NCBI GenBank assembly: GCA_037176725.1
Contig: JAZBRS010000050.1
Location: 11,736,001 to 11,800,000 of the forward strand
Length of the DNA: 64,000 bases
Origin: Posidonia oceanica
Taxonomy: Eukaryota; Streptophyta; Magnoliopsida; Alismatales; Posidoniaceae
Reading direction: 5' to 3'
Every line of letters begins with the position of its first letter. Within the stretch, counting starts at the first letter, position 1. The notes beneath the pieces are model-generated. The model saw only the letters and a list, made by a program, of their open reading frames with translations, was not told where the DNA came from and did not search any database. The position numbers were made by a program, and so were the translations under genes. Shown here in pieces: positions 12,362 through 22,835 of the stretch.

Positions 12362-13070
12362 TAAGAGGGGGCAAGATCATGATGAGAATGATAAGATATC
12401 GGACTTATCGGCCGGCAAAGAGGGGATGAGGGAATGATGAGGATGATAAGATATCGGACTTATCGGCCGGCAAAGAGGGGATGAGATAATGATGAGAAGT
12501 TAAGCTAAAGAGGGGGACGAGATCATGATGAGAAGTTAAGCTAAAGAGGGAGATGAGATCATGATGAGAAATTAAACTAAAGAGGGGGATGAGATCATGA
12601 TGAGGAATTAAACTAAAGAGGGGGATGAGATCATGATGAGAAATTGAGCTAAAGAGGGGGATGAGATCATGATGAGAAATTAAGCTAAAGAGGGGGATGA
12701 GATCATGATGAGAAATTAAGCTAAAGAGGGGGATGAGATCATGATGAGAAATTAAGCTAAAGAGGGGGATGAGATCATGATGAGAAATTAAGCTAAAGAG
12801 GGGGATGAGAGCATGATGAGAAATTGAGCTAAAGAGGGGGATGAGATCATGATGAGAAATTAAGCTAAAGAGGGGGATGAGATCATGATGAGAAATTAAG
12901 CTAAAGAGGGGGATGAGATCATGATGAGAAATTAAGCTAAAGAGGGGGATGAGATCATGATGAGAAATTAAACTAAAGAGGGGGATGAGATCATGATGAG
13001 AAATTAAGCTAAAGAGGGGGATGAGATCATGATGAGAAACTAAGGTAAAGAGGGGGATGAGGGAATGATG
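12362..13070 (-). repeat. 36-bp tandem repeat, E1
   Basis: About fifteen copies of a 36-bp unit containing AAATTAAGCTAAAGAGGG and GATGAGATCATGATGAG. The block is flanked by copies of a GATAAG...CTTATCGGCCGGC motif at about 12390-12475 and 13077-13102. ATCATGAT within the unit is a perfect palindrome. The E2 counterpart is 58876-59580. Tandem arrays in this position fit the known hypervariable 3' untranslated regions of Tat-lineage elements. Confidence 0.9.
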
Positions 13071-13129
13071 AGAATGATAAGATATCGGACTTATCGGCCG
13101 GCAAAGAAGGGGTAAGGGAATGATGAGAA

Positions 13130-13240
13130 GAAACCATCCCTATGACGCCAGGAACGTCATAGGGGAAAGGGGGAGAGAATGATACCATGGGGCGATTAAA
13201 AGATGCCCCTGGTGTCGGGATGACACCAGGGGTTGGCCAG
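13130..13240 (-). other. Pair of strong hairpins, E1
   Basis: CCCTATGACG (13138-13147) pairs with CGTCATAGGG (13155-13164), and CCCCTGGTGTC (13206-13216) pairs with GACACCAGGGG (13222-13232). Both have short loops. Both are preserved in E2 at 58782-58808 and 58714-58740. Confidence 0.8.
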
Positions 13241-13299
13241 CGCATCCATGGCATCGAAAGCAGAGAGTGATGACAAGAGTGTCGTGCTTGTCAGACGAG

Positions 13300-14105
13300 T
13301 AGTTTGGGGTACCAGCCCGCAAAGGACTCAGCGGAGGGCGATCAGCTGGGGACTCAGCTGGGGATGACCAGTCGAGAGGAGTGTCAGGTTGACGGACCTT
13401 TTGCCGAGCAGTTTGGGGTGCCAGCCCGCAGAGATAATGATCCAGCTGGGGGCGACCAGCTGGGGACTCGACTGGGGTGACCAGTCGAGAAGAGTGTCAG
13501 GTTGACGGACCTTTTGCCGAGCAGTTTGGGGTGCCAGCCCGCAGTGATAATGATCCAGCTGGGGCGACCAACTGGGGACTCAGCTGGGGATGACCAGCCG
13601 AGAAGAGGACTCAGCTGGGGATGATCAGCTGGAGACTCGACTGGGGTGACCAGCCGAGAAGAGGACTCAGCTGGGGATGATCAGCTGGGGATGATGCCAC
13701 CGGGCGACCAAAAGATGCCGCTGGTATCAGGATGATACCTGGGGATGGTCGGTGCGCCCCTGGCATCAGGATGCAAGGACAGATAGGTGAGTGGATGGAT
13801 GATAGGTTGACGAACCCATCGCCGAGCAGTTTGGGGTGCCAGCCCGCAAGGGACTCAGCTGAGGATGAACAGCTGAGGAGGATAACAGGTTGACGGACCT
13901 TTCGCCGGGCAGTTTGGGGTGCCAGCCCGCGAAGGACTCAGCTGAGGATGAACAGCTGAGGAGGATAACAGGTTGACGGACCTTTCGCCGGGCAGTTTGG
14001 GGTGCCAGCCCGCGAAGGACTCAGCTGAGGATGAACAGCTGAGGAGGATAACAGGTTGACGGACCTTTCGCCGGGCAGTTTGGGGTGCCAACCCGCAGAG
14101 GACGG
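13300..14105 (-). repeat. 83-bp and about 113-bp hairpin-bearing repeats, E1
   Basis: Repeated modules contain GCAGTTTGGGGTGCCAGCCC and GGTTGACGGACCTTT, with spacing of about 113 bp around 13408-13521 and exactly 83 bp between 13878, 13961 and 14044. Between modules are short hairpins whose arms vary together, e.g. CTCAGCTG/CAGCTGAG and CTCGACTG/CAGTCGAG. Open frames across this block (minus, 13855-14401) simply repeat with the unit. Confidence 0.85.
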
Positions 14106-14407
14106 TGGTCCAGCCGGGGGTGACCAGCTGGGGATGCCGGACAGCGGAGCTGAGTGTCGCGGGCCTGCAGATGCTTTGGGCTCCGGATTGGGTGCTGAGG
14201 ACTTCGCCGCATTGGGATGTCTGCAAGTCTGATTAGAGGGCCCAAGATAATGATGATGATGATATGCAATGCAGCAAAGAGTCTTGATGTGCAAACAGAA
14301 AGCAGAAACAGTTTCCATTGATACAACTTGATAAGTACAATGCCTGAGGCAGGCCAGAAATGTACAGCATAATTTAAAAGAAGACCACATGATGGGTGCA
14401 CAAGGGC
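14106..14407 (-). other. E1 spacer after the DUF7745-like ORF
   Basis: About 300 bp without an ORF, including a short ATG trinucleotide run near 14252-14265. It links the stop codon of the downstream ORF to the repeat field. Confidence 0.5.
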
Positions 14408-15610
14408 CTAGTCAACTCGGGCCTTCTTTGGCTGCCTGGAGTCGGGGAATAAGGGGCTGCCTGGCGGGACTTCGGCAATTGGCCAGAGCTGTCGGACTTC
14501 CGCTTCATAATCAGGAATGCATCCTGTACCTCTGTCAGCTGCAACGTCTGTAGATTGGACCCCATGCTGCATCAGACTAGCAAGCTTCTTGGTTGGGGCA
14601 GTGGTGCTGAGAGGGTAAGTCTGTAAAAGCCCAGGCGCTGTACTGTCAATGAAGGCGCCCTGCTGGAAGCCGAACTGGCGCATGACCCTGATTGGGTGGT
14701 ACTCTACGCCTGCTGTGAAGCCTGGAAGAATGATCAGCCGCATGTCACGCGCGCTGAAGAAGATTGTGAATGGCTCTGCTGCAGAGGGAACGATGCGCCA
14801 GATCACAGCGTCGTCAGTCAGTGCTGACAGCCTCTCGTACTCTTCTTTGACGCTCTTGTCTGCTCTGGTACGGGCGCTGCTGCAGTAGGCTTCGAAAGCA
14901 TGCACTTGAGGGCGCAGGAGGTCCATCTCTAAGTGCGCGGCCAGCCAGACTTGTATGAGTGCTCCGCAACCGTGGAAGTGGCGGCAGCGATGAGAAATAC
15001 GGTCCAGCCCGCGATAAGTCTCTGCCAAGACAACTGGTGCCAGATCTATGTGCTGGGTCACCACAGCTAGTGCAATCTTTGCGACCTCGATGGCCACTGT
15101 CAGTCGGCCATGAGTAAAGATTAGTTCGCCCAGAAAGCAGATGACGAATCCCTGGAGCCACAGCTCATCTCCGAGGTCAGCACGCTTGTTCAAGATATCA
15201 TCAAAGTGTGCAAGGCGAAGCATAGGCTCTGGTCCACTGGTGCAGATTAGCTTCTGTTGGCAGTCTTGGGTGGAGAGTCCAGTCAGTTGGCTCAGGACCC
15301 GGAGATATCCGTCGCGCCTCATGAAAACAGGCGGCCCCAATATCTTTGAAAAGCCGCAGATCCGACGCACCTCTTCCAGTGTAGGCGTCAGCTCAGTCTT
15401 GTTGAAGCGGAAGACATGATGCGCCGGCTTCCAGAATCTCGCGGCGGCACACAGAAGGTGGCGGCTGACCTCCACATCAGCGGCCTTTAGCAGCTTAGTT
15501 GGTATGCCCCATAGGCGCAACTTTTCACAGTCTTGTAGAGTGAGCCTGCTGATCCATTCTCGCAGGGTTTCTGAGCAATGTGCGGGAGTCAGCAGAGTAG
15601 GAAAACCCAT
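14408..15610 (-). CDS. DUF7745-like protein, E1 downstream ORF
   Basis: Intact 400-aa ORF in element sense, 3' of integrase. I recognise the plant retroelement-associated DUF7745 pattern: an N-terminal FWKPAHHVFRF segment followed by LTPTLEEVRRICGF (about residues 59-91), a central helical region, and APVVLAETYRGLDR followed by HGCGALIQVWL (about 192-224). No catalytic motif is obvious. The start ATG is chosen because the same 400 codons are open in E2 and an in-frame TAA lies just upstream here. Identity to the E2 copy is about 91% by eye. Gag-pol of the same element is broken six times while this frame is clean, which may mean recent selection or chance. Function unknown; related proteins are reported in plant Ogre-type elements, usually upstream of gag. 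Confidence 0.8.
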   Translation of the reverse strand: MGFPTLLTPAHCSETLREWISRLTLQDCEKLRLWGIPTKLLKAADVEVSRHLLCAAARFWKPAHHVFRFNKTELTPTLEEVRRICGFSKILGPPVFMRRDGYLRVLSQLTGLSTQDCQQKLICTSGPEPMLRLAHFDDILNKRADLGDELWLQGFVICFLGELIFTHGRLTVAIEVAKIALAVVTQHIDLAPVVLAETYRGLDRISHRCRHFHGCGALIQVWLAAHLEMDLLRPQVHAFEAYCSSARTRADKSVKEEYERLSALTDDAVIWRIVPSAAEPFTIFFSARDMRLIILPGFTAGVEYHPIRVMRQFGFQQGAFIDSTAPGLLQTYPLSTTAPTKKLASLMQHGVQSTDVAADRGTGCIPDYEAEVRQLWPIAEVPPGSPLFPDSRQPKKARVD

Positions 15611-17101
15611 TGTACTTGATTGCAGAAGACAGGCTGATTATTGCAAAGCTTGAAGGTACCTGCTATCAATAAACAGTCAGATCTCGCAGGTATGTAATCA
15701 CTGACAACAAACAGAAGCTGAGACTGAAAATGTAGTTCCTTATGCATTCAGCAGTTGATAACAGAACATAGCAATTAAGCACAAATAAACAAAGAGAATT
15801 GGCAGCAGTCCGGCGAATGCGAGGGCGAGGGCCGGCAGGTGATCTGGACCAGCGCAGCTTAAGTGTCGTCGATGCGCTCTGCTGGGGAGGAGTACTGTCT
15901 CAGGGCCAAACCGCGTTGCTGAGCAGGGATATTGATGGAATAGGAAAGGAAAGAAGGAAGATGCATGAATGCAAGATGCTAGTGATATGCTTATGATGAC
16001 AAGAATATTATTAGATGAATAAGTATGCTTGAATGGATGGGTATGCTTGGATGGATGGGTGTGCTAGGGTGCCCTCAGCATACAGAGTGCTTTGATGCCT
16101 GCTGCAGAGGAAGGGAGTGGTCCTTGACTCACTGGGCCCTACTCAGACTCTCGGCTTATTGGTGGCGCTCCGGAATAGGTTGTTGGCATTATACAGGTGG
16201 TGATGTGGTGAGGACAGGCTACTGGCTGCACTCTCAGGACCTACACCTATTCTTTCAGCTCTCTTTTTTTTTGAAAGGTTTCTCCCTCATAGGTATGCAG
16301 CCTTTCTCTGCCCCTAGCTAGGAGAAGGTATGTGTTTGCTTTTGGGAGGATGTGGTAGACCCCTTTTCCAGGCTTGACATGCTAGGGATCTCTAGTAAAG
16401 TATGGGGGATAACGGTGCCTGTGTTTTTTGGGCTACCTTTGCCTTTTTTTTCTTCTTCTTTTTTTTTCGTTTTGCTTGCTTTTCTCCTTTTTTTTTTTGT
16501 TTCTGTTTTTGTTCGATCTCTTTTTTTTCTTCTTCTTTTTTTTTTGCTTGATCTTTTTCCTCTTTTTTTCAGGCTTTTGCTATCCCCATTCTGGTGGCAA
16601 AAGAAGGGTGCTTGACATGTAATGGATTCAGGTTCTGGGTCTGCTGTGTGATGGGTAGAAGGAGCAGGGTTAGACTGCACACCCCTATCTCTAGAGCCGG
16701 CTTCTGTCTTCGTCTTCTGTTCCTCGGAGGTGCCCAAAACTAGATGTCTATTCTCACTAACATTTTCTCTCAAGCTCACAATCTAACATTTTTCTCGCTC
16801 AGAGGTGTATGTCCTTGTGAGATTGGGCAGTTCGCCTGTCCTTATTGGTGGTGGCTCCCTCACTTGCTAAGACATCTAAGTAGTGCCAGGTGAGGCAGGG
16901 TGACTCTTTCCAGAGCAGGCAAGCACTTCCGGTTGTCATCACCGGGCAGAAGATGTGGTGTTTGAGTTGACGATGATGATTTGAAAAGAAAGGGGGTAAG
17001 AGCTGAGAGGATGATGATGGTGATTTGAAAGGAGATGAAGCAAGGAGGCGAGAATGCAAGTGTAGGTGGGAGGAGGGCATCTGCAACACGGCCGCTTTCG
17101 G
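15611..17101 (-). other. E1 region between integrase and DUF7745-like ORF
   Basis: About 1.5 kb without a conserved ORF. It holds a T-rich tract on plus (about 16440-16570; A-rich in sense). A Lys-rich open frame (minus, 16318-16779) is not preserved in E2, where A-run length changes shift the frame. In sense, the sequence upstream of the next ORF has TGACTG followed by TTTATTGATAGCAG, a plausible 3' splice site shared with E2. Confidence 0.6.
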
Positions 17102-17839
17102 CTACTGATAGTACTTTTTCAGATAGCAGAGGTTGACGGGCTCAGACTGCTCGACCCGGTCCATATCCTCAAGAGTTACAGCGCCTCCCGAAAAGATCTG
17201 CTTGACCACAAAGGGGCCACGCCAATTGGGTCGGAATTTCCCTCGACCGTCAGGCAAATGAATGGCGTGCAAGACAAGGTCCCCTGGCTGAAAGCTTCTG
17301 GGCTGGACCTTCTTCAAGAATGCTCTGGCCATCCGCTTCTGATAGCAGTGAGCGTTGTGCATGGCTTGCAATCTGCGCTCATCAATCAAGTTCAGTTGGA
17401 CGCAGCGGTCTTCGACCCATTCTGCTTCTTCCAACTTAGCTTCCCGCAGGATCCGCAGAGAGGGGATCTCCACTTCGACAGGTAACACCGCTTCCATGCC
17501 GTACACCAGAGAGTATGGGGTGGCTCCTGTAGAGGTCCGGATTGATGTCTTGTACGCCCAGAGCGCGTACGGGAGCTTGTCGTGCCAACCCTTGTGGATT
17601 TCTGCCATTTTCTTCAGAATCTTGACAATGTTCTTGTTTGCAGACTCTACTGCTCCGTTCATCTGAGGCCGATAAGGCGAGGATCGATGGTGCTTGATCT
17701 TGAGACTTTGCAGGTATTCTTCGATCCTTTTGGCAATAAAGTTTGAGCCGTTATCAGAGATGACAGAGTGCGGGACCCCATATCGGGCAACAATATTGTT
17801 TCTGATAAATTTTTCTGTTGCCGCGGCGGTGACTGTCCT
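17102..17839 (-). pseudogene. pol: E1 integrase C-terminal part
   Basis: In-frame continuation of integrase after the TAA at 17840-17842. It carries the second catalytic Asp (SDNGSNF) and the Glu of NGAVESANK, which complete the D,D(35)E triad, and an SH3-like C-terminal segment with GKFRPNWRGPFVV. It ends LCYLKKYYQ without a chromodomain, as expected for non-chromoviral Tat elements. Reading frame is otherwise open to the natural stop. Confidence 0.9.
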
Positions 17840-20816
17840 TTAAGAGGTTGCTTCCACCCACTTGGTAAAGTAATCGATCGCTACCAGAATGTAACGATGA
17901 CCATTTGAAGCAGCAGGGTGGATGGCGCCGATGACATCGATCCCCCAGGTGGAGAAAGGCCATGGCGAAGACACGTTGTGCAGCTGATGCGGAGGGGCCT
18001 TGATGAAGTTACCATGGATTTGACAATTGTGGCATCTACGCACGAACCGGCAGCAGTCGGCTTCCATGGTCTGCCAGAAGTAACCTTGCAGCATGATCTT
18101 CTTGTCCAGGAGGACGCCGTTCATGTGCGGGCCACAGGTCCCCGCATGCACTTGAAGCATCAGCGTGTCAGCCTCCAATTTGTTCAGGCAGCGCAGTAGC
18201 ATCTGATTGTATGACCTTCTGTACAGCTGCCCGGCCCCTAACACATACTTTGACGCCAGACGCGCCAAAGTCCTCTTGTCTGTTGCTGTGGTATCAGGAG
18301 GAAAGCTACCAGATTCCAGAAAAGATTTTATGTCCTGATACCAGGGCTGCCCCTCTGCGGGATCCGCTTCTTCTATGCTCATGCAGTATGCAGGCTGTTC
18401 AATGCGAGTGACTGATACATCCACAGTTCTGTCTTCTGAAATGGTGAGCCAGGATGCCAGAGTTGCTAGTGCGTCTGCATACGCGTTCTTTGCTCTGTTC
18501 AGGTACGTGAAGCGGATGCTCTTGAATTTTTCCATCAGCCTCAGCAGGTGTTCGTGATACGGCACAAGCTTGGGATCTTTTGTCTTCCATTCGCCGTTCA
18601 CTTGAGAAATTACCAGCATGGCATCGCCGTGCACATGCAGCTTCTGCGCCTCATACTCGAGGGCGACTTTCAACCCCAGGATGCACGCTTCGTACTCTGC
18701 TTCGTTGTTTGTGCAGGTGAAAGTCAGCTTCCTCGCGAAAGGAGTCATCTGTCCTTGGGGCGTGGTCAGTACTGCGCCTACGCCTCGGCCCTTCTTGTTG
18801 ACTGCACCATCGAAGTAGAGCTGCCATTCCTCTGCTTCTTCAGGATCTTTCTGCTCAGAGTCCTCCATTGCAAAGAGAATGTCTTCATCAGGGAACTGCG
18901 TCTGGAGGGGTTGGTATTCAGGCAGAGGGAGGTCAGCAAGATGGTCTGCCATTGCTTGACCCTTCATGGACTTCTGTGTGACAAAGGTGATGTCATACTG
19001 AGACAATAACACCTGCCACTTAGCACATCTGCCCACCATGGCCGGCTTCTGAAAGAGGAACTTGATAGGATCATGCCGGCATAAGAGCTGCACTGGGTAT
19101 GCCATCAGGTAGTGCCTCAGCTTCTGTGCAGCCCAGACAAGTGACAAGCAAGTCTTCTCTAGTGTTGTGTACCTGGCTTCGCATTCATTGAACTTCTTGC
19201 TCAGGTAGTAGATGGCACGCTCCTTCCTACCAGATTCGTCATGTTGGCCCAAGACGGCGCCCATGGAATGCTGCGTGGTAGAAAGGTAGAGAAGTAAGGG
19301 TCTCCCCGGCGTAGGCGGGACCAGGACGGGAGGCTTGATCAACAGCTGCTTGATCTTGGCAAATGCAGCTTGACACTCCTCGCTCCAGTGAATCTGCGCA
19401 TTCTTCCTCAAGAGCTTGAATATGGGTTCACAGATGGGCGTAAGCTGTGCAATGAAGCGACTGATATATTGTAAACGCCCAAGCAGACTTCTGACTTCTT
19501 TTTCAGTCCTAGGGGGTGGCATGTCCACGATGGCTCGTGCTTTCAACGGGTCCACCTCAATCCCCCTTTGGCTAACAATGTAGCCGAGCAATTTGCCAGA
19601 AGATACCCCGAATATGCACTTCTTGGGATTCAAGCGCAGCTTGTACTTCCGTAGACGGTCAAAGAGCTTTCTGAGACAAGCAAGATGATCCTCGGGCTCT
19701 TTGGTTTTGGCAATCATATCGTCTACATAGACCTCCACTTCTTGGTGCATGAGGTCGTGGAATAGCGCAGTCATGGCCCTCTGATAGGTTGCACCAGCAT
19801 TCTTCAGGCCAAATGGCATGACTTGGTAGCAGAAGACTCCCCAAGGGGTGATGAATGAAGTCTTTTCCATGTCCTCTTCTGCCATTTTGATCTGATTGTA
19901 TCCAGAAAAGCCATCCGTGAAGGAGAGCATCTTGTGGCCCGCTGTATTGTCGACTAGGACGTCAATGTGGGGCAATGGAAAGTCGTCCTTGGGACTTGCC
20001 TTGTTCAGGTCCCTGTAGTCGATGCAGATCCGGATTCGGCCATCCTTCTTGGGCACAGGTACAATGTTTGCCAGCCATTCAGGATAAAGAACGACCTTCA
20101 GAAAGTTGACTCCAAGCTGCTTCATTATCTCTTCTTTGATCATGAGCAGCCACTGCGGTCGCCATCTTCTTAGCTTCTGCTTTACTGGCTTGGCATCCGG
20201 ATTTAAAGGCAGATTGTGCACCACTATCTCTATGTCAAGGCCGACCATATCTTCATAACTCCAGGCGAAGACGTCCGCATATTCTTTCAGGAAGGTGATG
20301 AATTCTGCTCGAGCCTGGGCGGACAGCTGGGCACTGATGCAAACTTCTCTGACTTCCTCAGCTGTGCCAATGTTAACAACCTCTGTTTCTTCTTCAACAT
20401 GGAGGTTGGGGCCTTCTGGGTCGTCGTCATAGGGCCGGAACTCGGGCAAAGGTTCGTCAGTCTCATCCATGCCCGTATCATCTTCTTCTCCATAAGCAAT
20501 AAGTTCTGAGAGGATCTCTTTCTGAAAAGAAGGTCTTGTGATGTCGAAAGAGTGTATGTGTTCCGCTGCTTGGCCCTGGTGACGCTTCAGGATGGTCACG
20601 CTCACTCGAGTATTCTTGTAGCCTCGGTGCGCGACCTCCGTTCCAGCAACTCCTTCTGCTGTTTGCTCTGGCCTGACTGGCTCTGCTGGGTGCTCTGCTG
20701 ATTCTGCTGAGGGCTCAATTGACTCTGCTGCTGATACTGCTGACTGCTCTGCTGACTGTGCTGCTGAGGCTGCTGAGGTATTCTGCTCTGCTGCTGCTGC
20801 ATCTACTGCTGATGCT
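17840..20816 (-). pseudogene. pol: E1 RT, RNase H and integrase N-terminal part
   Basis: Frame open from just after the G7-run frameshift (20817-20823 on plus) to a TAA at 17840-17842, where E2 has TAC. Contains RT with SFTDGFSGYNQI and YVDD (19718-19729), a gypsy-type RNase H, an archaeal-type RNase H (FDGAVNKKGRG, NNEAEYEA, AYADAL) and the integrase HHCC zinc finger plus first catalytic Asp (WGIDVIG). A stop between the first and second catalytic residues of integrase separates the rest of that enzyme. All visible catalytic residues of RT and archaeal-type RNase H are present, so inactivation is by frame breaks rather than motif loss. Confidence 0.92.
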
Positions 20817-22706
20817 CCCCCCCTCTGGGTCTTCTAGTATGCACGTGGAGGGTATGCCGGACTGGCGGCTGATCTGGTCACTGCCGCTCGATGCCTTGCT
20901 TAGGTGAGGCATGGGTCGCACAAACCACCTAGACCCGCCTTCTGGTTGAAGAGTGATGAGCTCATCTGGTCTAGGGGAGTCCGGCGCTGCTGAGTCTTCT
21001 AGGACCATGATAGAAGCATGGTCCTCTTGCAGAGGAGGATCCGTGACTACGGCTTTTCCTTTCCTTTCTGCAGCTTGATGATCTGCCAGGTCTTCTGTTA
21101 TCGACTTGATCTGTTCTTGATAGAGTAGCTCTAAGTCGGACATCCAAGAATCGACCTGGGCTTCTATCGCCGCTCCTTCTTCTTCGTCTGAGGGGGAGTC
21201 GACGTAGTAGGCGCCGGGGGCCTGCGGCACTGGCCCGGCTGCAAGATGGATCGTCGCCCTTGGAGTCTGCATGATCTGGTTCACGGGCGCGTCCGCTGAT
21301 GGCAGTTTAGATGTAGAAGGCCCAAGTGGACAAGCCAGTGGTGCTGCTGATGAATAAGCTTCCAGGGTCACTGCGGAAGAGTAAACGAGGGTGCTCTTCA
21401 GAGGGCTCAAGGGCCCGGAGAGTGTAGTGCTCAGTTGGCCTTTTGTATCGGGCCGTAGCTGAGAGAGCGCAGCCTCTGACGCCATGGGGTCTTGCCATGA
21501 GGGCTGCTGCAGGTTGTCAGGAGAATGCGGAGCGGACTGCGCCAGCTGCATTCCTGAAGATGATGCTGAGGGAGCGGGCTGGGCCACGCTGCTGACTGAG
21601 TTGATGGACTGCCCCTCCAGAGATGGGGGCAGTGGCACTGATGTTGCTGTGACCGCTGGTAGCATACTTGGTTCTGCCAAGAGGAGCGTCTCTGTCTCCT
21701 GCACTGCTGCTGACCGATCTTGAGAAGCTGGTGTGGCTGCTGAAGGATAGGAACTTGCATCTGCCACAGGGCCTGCTGAGCTGCCTGCTGTATCTGCCAG
21801 AGGGGGAGCTGAATAAACTGACTGTGGGGCCTCTGTTCTGACCACTGTTTCTGCTGAGCTGATTGGGACTGCCTCTGTTGCATCAGACTGCTCTTCATCC
21901 GAGTAGTAGTCCTCAATACACACCCAATCCTCTGCCGACGCTGTGGCTTGGTAGTCGGTTGATCCCAGAATTCCTGCACTGGTAAAGTTAGTGAGGTCTC
22001 TGGGGATGGCTTGTGCACGATCTCTGAGCTGGAAGCAGTGATCTTCGTTGAGCTTTGGTTCGTAGCCGAGACCTTCAGACTTCCTTCGCTCCACTGCTAC
22101 GATCGGCTCCGCGATCCCTTGGCCGCGACGCCCGAGCGGCGTACTCTTTATGTAACCCCACCTGTGACATACATTCTCGACCATTCGAAAGGGGTTATTG
22201 TGAACGGTCAAGGAGTTGACACGTTCAAGATCAGGAACAAAGTTAACTGGCTCGCACCGGTTAACGCGATATAGGGCTTCGGAAGTCTCGGGGTCAAACG
22301 GGATAGATTGCGAAGACACGGGAGAGACTGCTTCAATCCGCTCCTTCTCAAAGTTCTCCGCCATGACGACAATGACATCATCGCCACGACGGTACTTTAT
22401 CATTCGATGGAGGGTCGAAGGAAGGACCTGATGCTTGTGGAGCCAAGGGCGCCCAAGCAGAAGATTGAAGTTAGGCTTCAAGTCGACGACATAGAATTCT
22501 ACGTCGAAGACGACTGGACCGATAGCCAGGGGGATAATCAGAATCCCTAGAGCGTCATGGTGAGTGTTGTCAAAAGCAGTCATTCCCTTCACGGCTGGCG
22601 TGATATCCTCGGCTTTGAATCCGAGCTTGGTTGCTGTACGCAAGGGGCAGACATTAAGGCCTGACCCGTTATCAACCAGCGTTAGGGGAATGCGAAAGCT
22701 TTTGAA
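20817..22706 (-). pseudogene. pol: E1 protease and linker region
   Basis: Retropepsin-type domain: in element sense VDNGSGLNVCP runs directly into LRTATKLGF in one frame, with FNLLLGRPWL as the C-terminal half-site. E1 lacks the extra T seen in E2. The domain is followed by a glycine-patch-like stretch (TPLGRRGQGIAEPI, EGLGYEP) and a long Ser/Ala/Gln/Pro-rich linker of several hundred residues leading to RT. The linker is interrupted by one extra base in a C7 run on plus at 20817-20823. Two TAG stops lie just upstream (22707-22709, 22728-22730). Confidence 0.88.
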
Positions 22707-22835
22707 CTACACCGTGACGAAAAGGGGCTAGTTGTGATTAATCCCTGCCGGAGGCAGCTCATCGCTCGTGAAAGAGATGACCTGGGGCTCCGCGATTAAC
22801 CCAACCATGCTCTCCAAGGCAGAAGGCTCAATGGA

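Noticed and set aside
13855..14401. Overlapping 120-150 aa open frames in the E1 3' repeat field
   Set aside because: They repeat with the 83-bp module, are not preserved as one frame in E2, and lie across hairpins.
16318..16779. Lys-rich 153-aa open frame in E1 downstream of integrase
   Set aside because: Dominated by an A-rich tract; in E2 the frame is shifted by run-length changes and split between two frames, so there is no conserved protein.
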